From Nymphaea colorata (Eukaryota; Streptophyta; Magnoliopsida; Nymphaeales; Nymphaeaceae): a stretch of 64,000 nucleotides of DNA. Below the pieces are notes generated by a model. It made no database searches. It had not been told where the DNA came from and was given only the letters and a program-made list of their open reading frames with translations. Where the stretch lies: positions 5,248,334 to 5,312,333 of the forward strand of contig NC_045147.1 of assembly GCF_008831285.2 (NCBI RefSeq), written 5' to 3'. How positions within the stretch are numbered: the stretch's first letter is position 1; each line of letters starts with the position of its first letter. This document shows, piece by piece, positions 44,601 to 56,600 of this stretch. Made by a program: the position numbers and the translations under genes.

Positions 44601-47600
44601 GGGTTTTTCCACGTTACATCGTGTTCATCTTATTCCTTTGTTCCTGATCTTCGTGTTTCTACAAGTGTCATACTGAATGCAAAGTGGTTTGGAATCCTTT
44701 CTTCTATGGTACTACTGTGAAATTAGAAGGTCACAACTATGAAATCTGGTCACGAATGTTTATGATGTCTGTAGTAGGACATCAGAAAGACCACATCATT
44801 GAAGAAGATGATCCGAGCATTAAAACTAAGAAATACACCACATGGAAAGAAGATAATAGTATTGTTATGTCCTGGATCATGAACAGTGTGCAAACGGATA
44901 TAGCTCCTACTCTTGCCTACTATACAACTGCCAAACATATGTGGACGTTCTTGAGACAAACTTATTCTCATGACAAGAATGTCTCAAAAATTTTACAAGT
45001 TAAGGAAAAGTTACTCAAACTGCAGCAAGGTGAATTGGAACTATCTCAATACTTTGCTTCAGTTAAAGCTGCGTATGAACGATTGAAGGCTCTTCGACCT
45101 CCATGCCAGGCATGTTACAAGACACATTTTGAGCAGACTATGGTGGCTAAGTTCTTGGCTGGTTTGTCCCCTAAGTATGAGGTAGCAAAAGTTCAGATGC
45201 TTACTAGAGCAGAAATTTCAGATCTTGCCGAGGCATACAATAGACTCAGTAGATTGGCTGTATCTGTCTCTCAGCCCCAGAGTGAGTCTCCTGTTGCAGC
45301 CTTAGCTGTGTCTGGAGGGCGTGGACAAGCCACTAGGGGAAGAGGCTCAGGTCGTGGTGTAGGGCGTAGGGGGACCTTCTCTTCTCAGATTCCTGTAGGG
45401 TCTGCCCTAGCTGCTACACCACTTGGAGAGACTCCGTCCTCGATGAATTCTGAGAACTCCACAGTGACTATGAGTAAGGCAGAGTATGATCAGCTTATGG
45501 CTCAGCGATCTCTTCCTACCACGATGTCTACAGCGGCCTCCTTGGTCATGATGGATTCCTCTTTATCTATTGGAAGTACTTCCCGTGAACCAGGTACCAT
45601 GTGGATTATTGATTCTGGGGCTTCGAAACACTTTGGCAGTCAGCCTCACGTATTTACTTCATTGCATCGTTTTCCACAGCCTCAACATGTTAGGCTTGCC
45701 AATGGAAAGCTTTCTCCTATTATGGGAATTGGGGATGTTAAACTTTCTGGTTCTATCATTCTTTCCCATGTTTTATATGCTCCAGAGTTTCCTGCTAACC
45801 TTCTACCTGTTACTCAGTTGATGAAAGATTTGCGCTGTAGAGCCATATTTGATCCTGGTTCATGTGTTTTTCAGGACTTACAAAATGAGAAGACGATTGG
45901 TGGCAGCCATGAGCACAAGGGAGTTTACCTATTGTCGGAACCAGTGGATGGCGTGACATCTATGGCTCTATCTACGCCTACCCCATATCAGTGGCATCTC
46001 CGACTAGGCAATCCGTCATTATCCAAGCTTCGCGGTGTTCTCCCTAATATTTCTGTGTCTGAGTCATTCCAGTGTGAGGCCTGTCAATTGGGCAAACACA
46101 CTGGAAGTAGTTTTCCTTCCAGCAGTAGTCCGTCGAGTCATGCAGTTTTTGATCTTATTCATGTTGATGTTTGGGGTTCTAGTTGGGTTGTAATCCAAGC
46201 CAAATTTAGGTATTACCTTATTATTATTGATGATTTTTCTCATCTTAGTTGGGTGTTCTTGTTAAAAGAGAGGTATGAAGTTATTGTATTCTTCAAAATT
46301 TCATTATTGAAATAAAGACTCAGTTTGGTTCCATTGTCAAAACATTCGTACTGATAATGCTTGTGAGTTCAAATCCAATACCTTGCTACAGTTTTATACC
46401 AAATATGGAATATGCCCTCAATTCACTTGCCCCCACACTTCTCAACAAAATGGTATTGCCGAACGTAAACATCGTCATCTACTTGACATGGCTCGTACTC
46501 TCATGATACATAGTTGTGTTCTGGCCCAATTTTGGGGTGATGCCATACTTATTGCATGTTACCGAATTAACCGTCTTCCATCCTCGTCTATTGGCAATCA
46601 AATTCCCATTGAAGTTCTCGATCCAGATAGACCCCTGTTTTCCCTTCCACCCAAAGTCTTTGGGTGTACTTGCTTTGTTCACATCCTTGGACCTAAAAAA
46701 GACAAACTTGGTGCACAATCAATTAAATGTATTTTCATTGGTCATCCAAAACACCAAAAGGATTATATCTGTTTTGACTCCCACACTCATAAGCAGTACA
46801 TCAATGTGGATGTTACATTCTTTGAGTCACATCCTTATTTCCACTCTACTCCATCACTATCAGGCACGTCGTCGTCTAATCCTTTACCTATCCCACCGGT
46901 TCCCCTGCAGTCTGTTCCTTATGATTCATTCCCCAGTGTCAGCAGATTACATGATCCCCCACTGGTATACACTCACCGACATGCTTTTGCTCAGGACTAT
47001 CCACCAGTCGCTTCTCAGGATGTAAGTATCTTTGATGTCACTACTCCTGCCCAGGATGCTTTTGAAATGTCTTTGGACTTACCGATTGCCTTATGCAAAG
47101 ACAAAAGACAATGTACTCTTCATCCTATATCTCAGTTTGTTTCTACTACTGGTATTGGTGGGAGCCTACAGCGGTTCGTGTCAGCCTTGTCAGCACATTC
47201 TCTTATCTCCAGACACCAACATGCATTACTTGATCCTAGGTGGCAGCAGGCTATGCAGGATGAGATTGAGACTTTAATGCAAAGGGGAACACGGGAATTG
47301 GTTGATCCTCCATCTAGTTGTGATGTTGTGGGCTCCAAATGGGTATTTATCGTCAAGCACCTGTCTGATGGCTCAGTGGAACACTACAAAGCTCGTTTCA
47401 TAGAAAAAAGGTTATACCCAAACATATGAGGTGGATTTCTTTGAGACCTTTTCTCCTATGGCTAGGATGGGCACCATACGTCTTATTGTATCTGTTGCAG
47501 TACATTATGATTGACCCTTATATCAGCTGGATGTCAAAAATGTCTTCTTATATAAGGATCTTGACGAGACCGTGTATATGCAGTAGCCTCCTGGCTTTGA

Positions 47601-50600
47601 ACGTCAGGGGGAGTGTGGTAAGGTGTGCAGGTTAAAGAAAGCTATATATGGCTTGAAACAAAGTCCTCATGCTTGGTTTCACAAATTATCAAAAGTTGTG
47701 TTAAAATGTAGCTTTAAGAAATCTCAGCTGGACCATTCGTTATTCATCAAGAAAGGATCTAGAGGTACAGTTGTGTTAGTGGTGTATGTTGATGATATTG
47801 TTTTGACAAGTGAATGTAAGCAGGAGGTACCTCATACAAAGAAAATTCTACAACAACACTTGCTACCAAAGATCTTGGCCAGCTACGATACTTCCTTGGC
47901 ATTGAAGTTGCTCGTAGTAAGGAAGGAGTGGTGTTATCACAAGGAAGTACATTCTTGATCTGTTACAGGACACAGGGATGCTGAGAGCTAAACCTGCAAC
48001 TCTTCCTATGAACCCACGGGTACATCTATATGATGATGACTCAGAAGAGATAGCTTCTCACGCCTACAAATTGTTGATTGGTAAGCTTCTCTATCTGACT
48101 AATGATGAAAAAATTTGCGGTTGATTAAAACAGTGCCTGAAGGCACCAGAATATATCATCCACATCATATCTGGGTCATCGGTAGGAGCACCAACAGAGA
48201 AGGCAGAGTCTATTACAGTAGTGTTGACATATGAGAAGGAATTTCCAGCCATCTTGTAATCATTGGAACCCTCGAACACATTACCATCAGCCATAGTAAA
48301 ATTCCAATCAGAATTTTACGCACAATATGTATGTCTAAGGTGCAGCAGTCAACTTCAATCAAGAAATGTATCTCTACGGATCACAGAAATCTTAAAAAAA
48401 ATATAATAAGCAACTTACTACAGTTTCAGTCGATGAATGTTGCAGCCCCAATTCCAGTTGACTCACATGTGACTGCACACACAACCAGCAGTCCACAATT
48501 CTACTCCACCTGAATAGTAGATGGCTGCTACAACACCAGACTTAGTAACCCTACACACGATTGCACATATGACTAGCAGCCTACCATTTTGCTCCACATG
48601 AACTACGTGACAGTCTGACGTATGACACACAATATATAGAATGCAATAGTCAAACACCACAGAGAAAAATATCTTTACTGTCCTCAAAGATCATATGAAT
48701 ATCACACGCTATGCAGTAAGGGAGAATCTATAATCACAGAAACTAACCAAATCTGAACAATATAAAAGGAAGTCGAATGGATAACAAATTACAAAGATAT
48801 GAGTCGACTACTGCAGATGATAGCAGGCCCACGTACAAAACTTCAGAAGACTGCTGCTGATTTCTGCTACTTACTGTTGACTGTTGCTGTAAAGTTCAAC
48901 ATTTTGCATGCGGGCCGGAACGGGTCCAGACCTGGACCCAAGCTCCACGCGTGAAAAGGGAGCTGTCGCGCGAGGGAACTCTTCTCCCTTGTCTTCCTCT
49001 TCGTTTCTTCCTCTATTGCGTCGCAGAGAAGAAGAAGGCCGAAGCTGTGGCAGCGGCGACGGCTGGGCCGGTGGAGGAAGGGCAACGGCGGCGGCGCAGC
49101 AGCGTGGAGGTAAGCTCGCCCAATTCGTTTTTCCCTCTCTTCTTCTTCTCCTTCCTCTCTCGCTGTTTTTTTTCTGACGCCTCTCCCTCAATCCCGATTT
49201 CTCTATCAGCGCCCACTCAGCCCACGCTCTCCCCTCTGCCCAAACTCTCTCGGCCGGCACTCCCCCGTGTGTTGTTGCTCCCACTCGCAGCCCCCTTCTC
49301 ACTCTCGCATCTCTCTCTGCCCACACTCTCTCTCTCTCTGCTCGAGCTCTCACTCCCCGTCTCTTGTTTCCTCCACTCTCTCTCCCACACAATCTCCCCC
49401 ACCGCCCAAACTCTCTCGGACTGTCTCCCCTCTTCGTCTGCACTCTTCCCTCACATGTGCTGTCTCTCTTCCACTCCCCTCCTCTCGTGTGCTCTCTCAC
49501 CCGTCTTCAGCTCCCTCACTGCGGGAGGCTCTATTTTACCGGCAAACCTTCCTCTTGAATTCGCTGTTTTCACTATTTTTGGAGCTGTTGGTTTGGATTG
49601 CAGCTTGGAGACGCATCATTCCCCTCATACCAGCGAGTTGAAGGCTTGGGAGGTGACGACAACAGTTAATTTTAGCCGTTTGGGGACCACTCGTACGCTT
49701 GAGGTGGCTGCCCGAAACACTACGACAGTTTGGACTCTAAGATTGGGGTGAACGAGGCCTAATCGAGCCTAAATTATTTAATATTTTATGTTAGCGCACG
49801 TATAATTAATGATTGAGCATGCTAAACTTAAGATTTGATGATTTAGAATGCATGCTAGCGATGTTGCTATTTTGGGGAAAGTTTAGGACTATTTTGAGAA
49901 GGACGAGAATCCACGCGTATATCTATCTCTTTAGCATGATGGGTTGATTCTCAAAGCGATTAGGAAGCATGATAGAGATTGTGATGTTGTGGAGAAGGTT
50001 TAGAACCGTTTTAGCGAGCTTGAAATATGCTTCTATTGATGTGCATATACATTGTATGTTGAGAATCTTAATTGCGGGGTAGATGCCTCAACTAAGGAAA
50101 GCAAGTGAGAAATGTGTTAGTGATAGATTGATCGAAGCTTTGAGTTTAGACGTTTGGTCACAACCTCAAAGAGTTGTGAAGAGACCTATTGGAGGCCTTT
50201 GGGTCGATACTACCCATCGACACCCTCTTGAGGCGATGACCTATGCCTCAATGATTCTATTTCAAACATGTATAGATTGTAAATCAAAACAAGTAGAGAA
50301 TTTATCATTTGTTTATGTTTGCAGGTATACCGGGCACGTCCAGTAGACCTTGAACGACCAGATTCGAAGCTCGAGGCGTTTTTGGGTATTTTGGTGACGT
50401 GCGACAGGTATGGCGGCATTCCAGGCAAATCCCTGCCTGGGGCCAACCTCTGGGATGGGTGTTTTTAGGATCGTTGGATCCTATGGTTGTCATGTGATTG
50501 AATAGTTATGATGTGATGAAGTGAATATATGCATGTGATTGATTTGTTGTGAAATAAGTTTTGTTGAAAATTTCTATAAGTCTTGTTTTGAAAATTACTA

Positions 50601-53600
50601 AGCAATTGCATGTGCATGCTAGAAATGATAACTGTTTAGGACAGATGAGGTGAAGTATCGAGTCGAGTATCTCCTCGACCCCAATTGCGCATTAGAAAGT
50701 ATCCTAAAATGATAACTGCATAGGACAGCTACGAGCCAATCACGGATCGAGACTACTCTCCATGGTTCGACTAGGTTTTGAAAGATATGATTGATGTGAT
50801 GAGTGATGTGAATGTTGTAATGTTTCATATCCATTGCCATGGGTATGATACAAATGAATGAAATTGAAGGGTAGTTGTACCCGTAATGTTATGATGACTA
50901 GCAAAAAATGTCAATGATACGTGTAGCCCTCGTGTGGAGGCATTTGGAAGTATGGGTGCACTCGTGGAGTGAACCAATTTCATGAGCTAGCCGGTCATTT
51001 TGTGAATGTGCTTTCATAATGTTAAATAAGAAAGAATAAGAGATGAGAGGCCACTGGGTTGTGGCAATGTGTTTGGGAGTTGTTCTGCCTTCGCCACTGG
51101 TCTCGCCTGCTCGGAGCGCAGGTGGTGCAAGGCCCCAGGGTAGCGTTGTGTGAAGTGCTTGAAGCGTTGGGCTCCCGCCTTCCCAAACTGGGTGTCCTAG
51201 GGAAGGTTGAGCAACTCTCATTGGAATTCGCACATCCATGGATGATTGCTCTTCCGCTGCAGCGTGAATGGATCCATATCATTTCGGGCCACCACGGGGG
51301 TTGTCTCCCGGCTGTAGGCCCTGTCAATTCACTAAAGCTAATGTAAATGATAAGAATGTGAATGTGAATGTGAATGAAGTGTATGTGAATGAAGTGAATA
51401 TGCATGAAGTGACTGTGATTATGAAATATGTTGGTTGTGGCCATTGAATGGCCTTTACATGTCGTGGTATATGTGAGGGGCTTTCATGACAAGTCATGTG
51501 AATGTCTGCCCTATCACGACATGATAGTGATTTGCTTTTATATTTGTTATATCTCATATTTGAGCCCTTACCTTAGAGGGTTAGGGACTGGCTTGTTGCC
51601 ATACGGCGAAGGCTAAGCCTTTAGTTGTCTTTCTTTTTCAAGTTTTGGTGGACCCGGGCAGCAGGTTGACCAAATGGCTCTACTCACATCCTACTAAGGA
51701 GGTTTTGGGTCTTTTGTAGTGCCAGCGCGTCATGTATTGGTCTTATTGATGTCTTGTTTTTGTTAGGCATCAATGTCATGTTTTCGAGGCATTTTGTCAT
51801 ATGTGTTATTAAGAAATGTGAAGTAATTTTGTATGAATGAAATTTATTATATAATGGAAAGTTTGCCTCATTGTCTTTGATTTGCATAGTTCATTTCCTT
51901 TTGAATCGTTGTGTCGTTGCACCTCAATGTTTTATGTTTTAACAAAAAAAAAAAAAAGGTTATTTGAGGGTCAAAGTGTTGAGGTGTGACATGCTATTTA
52001 TACTCTGAACATGTACACTGACTTCAACCTATGTCTTGTTTTCATGAAGTAACAAAATATATTATAGATCCAAGATAATTTGGATCTGTCCATGTAGGAG
52101 GGAGAAGAAAAACTAAAAACCAAACACTAAAAAGACACAGGATTTTCCTCAGTCTAAAAAGCTACCAATCTAGTGTCATACAAGCACCAGGAAAGCCTGT
52201 GACTCGACCTGTATATACACGTGCTGGGGCAGGCCCATGTTTATTCAGGTATATTGAAAAGTAACCAAGTCAAGGTTGACTGGATTTTGGAGAAAAAATG
52301 AGGTCAAATGCATGGACTACACACGACATAGTGTCACCATGCAAGCCAATTTTGGCCTAAAATATTTTAAAAATTCGTTTTTGGAAAACAATGAAAAAAT
52401 ATGTAATATACATTAATTAAGAAATTTTAAAAATATTTAAATATTTAAATATTTAAATAAAGAGTTAAAGACTAAAAGTACACAGGAGGCACCCTTTAAT
52501 TGGGCACCAAATGGATTGAGTTCACCAGCGATTCAATATGAATTGGCTGATTCTGAGAACATTCACATTGATTGTGTCCAAGCTGAGGCACACACCGCAT
52601 CCAAGTCCAGCCATATTAACACAAAGTTGCCATCTCATTTGACAACCAAATTAAAAAGTATACAAAGCATAATTTCAAATTTAACCTGCACTATCCCCAC
52701 TCTTAGCAAGATTAAAGAGCTAGAGACTGCCTGAGATTTCACTGTTTGATCATTGCTAAACTACTAGAACAACTAGAACATTTCAATTGAAAAATAAGCA
52801 ACATACAAATATGAAATTCCACAAATGCCTATCTCCGAGCAGCCATTTATTGGCAATTCATAAGCAGACTGCTCTTACCTGCAGCATCTGTCTCTGAGTT
52901 GCTGGAAGTGCCATTACAACCTCTTTAAAATGCACAATGGATGCATGACTATGAGCAAGACTAGATACCAATTTTAGCGCAAGATTCTTAACCTCTTGAA
53001 ATTCCTGAAATGGATATGGTAAGGGAACAGACGATACATCAATGACAATCTAAAAATAATTTGAAGGAAGAAGGAGCAAAATTCTTAGTACGGTTTGGTA
53101 CATTGGAATTATTTTGACTTACCAAAGCATGATCATTAGTGGGGTTGGATGAAACCATGATTGTGGCTTCTAATATCAAGTTCACAATATCTTTTTTAGA
53201 TTCACTTGCTTGTGGTAGATTGTGTAGGAAAAGAAGTAACTTCAGGCAATCACATACTATTACCATTGATTTGCGAGTCATTGGATTCTGTCAGAAGCAG
53301 ACTATTATTGTCAGAAAAAGGAAAAGAAAGCAGGATAAAGATTTACATTTTTTTTTTGATGAAATTTTGTAATAAGCACCTTCAAGAGTTTTTGAGTTAG
53401 AAGCAAAACCGCTTCAAGGAACTCCCCCACAAAAAAAAGAGCAAATGAGCATTTGTCCACCTTTGAGCATTCGCCAAGCTCTTTTTCCATGATGGTTTTT
53501 AATATATGCAATCCAATGGCTTGAACCTATTGCCATAGATAACCATCAGAGACACTTCTTGGCAACATACAGGGAATAAGAAAAGCTTACCTCCATATGG

Positions 53601-56600
53601 AAGTCAGAAAGACAACTCATTACGCAGTTGATGCAATGCCAATAAATGGAAAAATAGAATATGTCATCGCCATTTGAATCAGAACACTGAATTTCATAAA
53701 CCATTTTTGCAAGCAACACATATTCCTCCAAGCAAAAAGAAAGTGCCCGCAGATATAGCTTCAGCAAGTCCCCCCTGTTGGTCGCTGTGTGGATACTTTT
53801 AGTGTAGTGCACACAAAGCTGAGTAGTGGAACTTGCCCAAGCACCAATGACTGTTTTCATATTTTCAGCTCTATCAGTATCATCATCAGCTTTGCCTGAA
53901 ACAAAAATTGAAACAGCTAACATTTCCAAAATCAGAGAGTTATTGGACTTGGACAATTAAGAAAACATGAACCATTCATTTTTTTCTTTTAAGTTCCGTG
54001 CAACTTTCTCCAATAATAAAAAAAACTTCCTTTTTTCCGTCTCTCTCCTTATCTCATCCTTGGCCTTTAATCCACTTGAAAAGTGAAAAACCAAAAACAC
54101 ATTATGAACATATCGACAGCATGTGCCTTTGGCTTTGGTGCGCTTCATATTTTTTTTCATCTTTTGAATTTATGCATTAAATTGTCCTTGGTCCATATTA
54201 ACTATAAGCATAAGTTTGTAAACTTAAGATGAAACAAGTATCTAGAAAACTAAACAATTCCACAATTAGCAATAGTAAGGCATGAAGTAGCTATGTATCT
54301 CTTTCCCTTTCTTTGTTCATGTATAAGTACTATTGTGAGGAAAATTGTGAGAAAAGAAAAAAAGTTAACTTCATTAACCCTGATTCTATGAGAAAATAGG
54401 ATAGGGGGATAATAGAAGGAATTACATCATCAGTCACACATTAACTAAAAATAATAAAGGACTAATAGAAATAACACTTAACACCCACCATCCTAAACTA
54501 TTTACTAAAATAGGGGCTCATGATATAAGAACTATAACTAATACTCCCCCTCCAATTGAAGCATAGATATCAATCATGCTCAGCATGTCTAAAGAACTCA
54601 GCAATGGGAAGAGGTTTTGTAAACACATCAGCTACTTGATACTTTGAAGCCATATGAATTGTAGATATACCTCCTACTTACACCATATTTCAAATCTAAT
54701 GGCAATTAACCTCTATATGTTTGGTTCTCTCATGAAAATCAGGGTTATTGACAATATATGTGGCAGCTTTGTTATCACATCTCATCTTTATGGGAAGATC
54801 AACTGAAACATCCAAACTAATGAGCATAATTTCTATCCATGTCATCTCAGCAGCAGTCCACGCCACAACTCTATATTCTAACTCAGCACTCGATCAAGCC
54901 GCTACAACTAGCTTTTTACTTCTCCATGGTATCAAGTTACCTCCAATGGAAACAAAGCAGCCGGTGGTGGACTTTCAATTATCTATAGACCCAGCATAGT
55001 CTGTGTGACAGCCGACAGCCTTAGAGAGAGAAAACGTAACTTCATTCACTAACCCTAATCTCCATAATAAAGAGATTAGGGTTGAAGAGAGATTTACAAA
55101 GTACATCAACAGAAAATAGAGGAATGTTTAAAGAGACCTCCTAACTATTAAATATTGCAAAGAACCACCTAGAAACATAAACTCTTCTAATTCAACACTC
55201 TCCCTCAAGCTGGAGCATACATATTAATCATGCTCAACTTGTCACAACATCTAGAATAGTCACCAATAGGAAGAGCTTTAGTGAAGACATCTGCAGCTTG
55301 ATCTTCTGATGATACATGAACGGTGGTTATGGTTCCTCCTTGGACGAGATCCCGAATGTAATGGCAGTCCACTTCAATATGTTTAGTTCTCTCATGGAAA
55401 ACTGGATTATTCGCAATGTATGTGACTGCTCGATTGTCACAATACATATTCATGGGAAGCGGAATCGACACACTTAGGCTAGATAGCATGGATTTAGCCC
55501 AAGTCATTTCAGCGACAGTTTGAGCCATAGTTCTGTATTCAGATTTTGCACTAGATCTTGACACAACACCTTGCTTTTTGCTTCTCCACGATATAAGGTT
55601 GCTTCCCACAAATACACAGAATCTTGTGGTAGATTTCCTATCTTCGACTGAGCCAGCATAGTCAGCATCACTATAGGCTTCCACTGACAAGGTCTTGCCT
55701 TTTGCGAAAAAAAGTCCTTTGCCGGGAGATGATTTCAGATATTTGACCACCATTAAAGCAGCATCCCAATGAACTTTCCTGGGTCTTCCCATAAATTGAC
55801 TTAGAAGCGTAGCTGCATGTGGATTCAGTTCAGATCTGGGCTCATGGAAGATTAAATGCACGTGGACCATATTCTTATCATATGTTTTATGACTGTGGAA
55901 AAGTGGCTGCAAGTGGAGTAGCAACACATTGGGTATATTTTTTTATCAGATTGAATGTATGTTTTATAATCTGGTGGACTGATTTGGAACAACAAAGTTT
56001 TTTTTATATGCATATGTGGATACGTAGAAGCCTGGTGGACTGTTTTGAACAACACATTCATATATTCCTGTTCATTTATTGATTGTTGTAATTGGTGGAC
56101 TGATTTGAACAACAAAGTTTTTTTTATATGCATATGTGGATACGTAGAAGCCTGGTGGCCTGTTTTGAACAAGAAGTTCGTATATTCTTGTTCATTTATT
56201 GATTGCTGTGATTGGTGGACTGATTTACTGAGCAACAAGTTCACAGAAATTCTTTTTAAGGACTGCTTTTGGTGCAAGAATATATATATATATATCTGCT
56301 GCCTAAGTTTTCTCAAGTTGATTGCTGCACGCTATACTCTTGATTGTATCATAGTGCAACCAGATTAAGATCAAATTGTCAAGTCGTGCACTATGGCCGC
56401 TGAAGGCAAGACAAAGACACAATATGAGCATAAGAACACATGCAATCTCTTTTCTTATGGCTCTACTGTAAAGTTAGATGCTCTTAAGTTGGAAGACAGA
56501 TGTTGAGATAAGCTTGGTCGTCCTTCCGCTATACCCCTAGGAAAAGGTGTTGCATCTAAGCAGGGCAAGAATTCATTACAGTCTCCTATTGGATCTATCC

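Larger units (their letters stand above)
39264..44663 (+). mobile_element. Copia element E, complete but defective
   Basis: A 5400-bp family 1 element. The LTRs at 39264-39508 (245 bp) and 44420-44663 (244 bp) differ at about ten positions by eye, making it older than A, B and C. The target duplication AGTGT flanks it (39259-39263 and 44664-44668). It lies in the gag of F, on the same strand. Confidence 0.96.
38249..48100 (+). mobile_element. Copia element F, 3'-truncated, split by element E
   Basis: A family 2 element with 5' LTR 38249-38475, primer-binding site, leader, gag-protease-integrase-RT, cut off at about 48100 inside the RT-RNase H boundary (KLLIGKLLYLT). RNase H, polypurine tract and 3' LTR are missing. 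E is inserted between codons 17 and 18 of its gag. Confidence 0.87.

Noticed and set aside
48871-49751. Open frames of 209 and 266 codons on opposite strands
   Set aside because: Ser/Pro/Leu- or Arg/Glu-rich low-complexity translation of a CT-rich tract, with no motif and no splice context. Treated as part of repeat M1.
48891-51991. A complete LTR pair or Ty3 gag-pol around M1
   Set aside because: I found no TG start matching the GGTGTGACA end, no second LTR, no target duplication and no gag-pol, so only an uncertain repeat is reported.
56045-56368. 107-codon frame with repeated WWTDL motif
   Set aside because: Translation of the 120-bp tandem repeat in the leader of element I.
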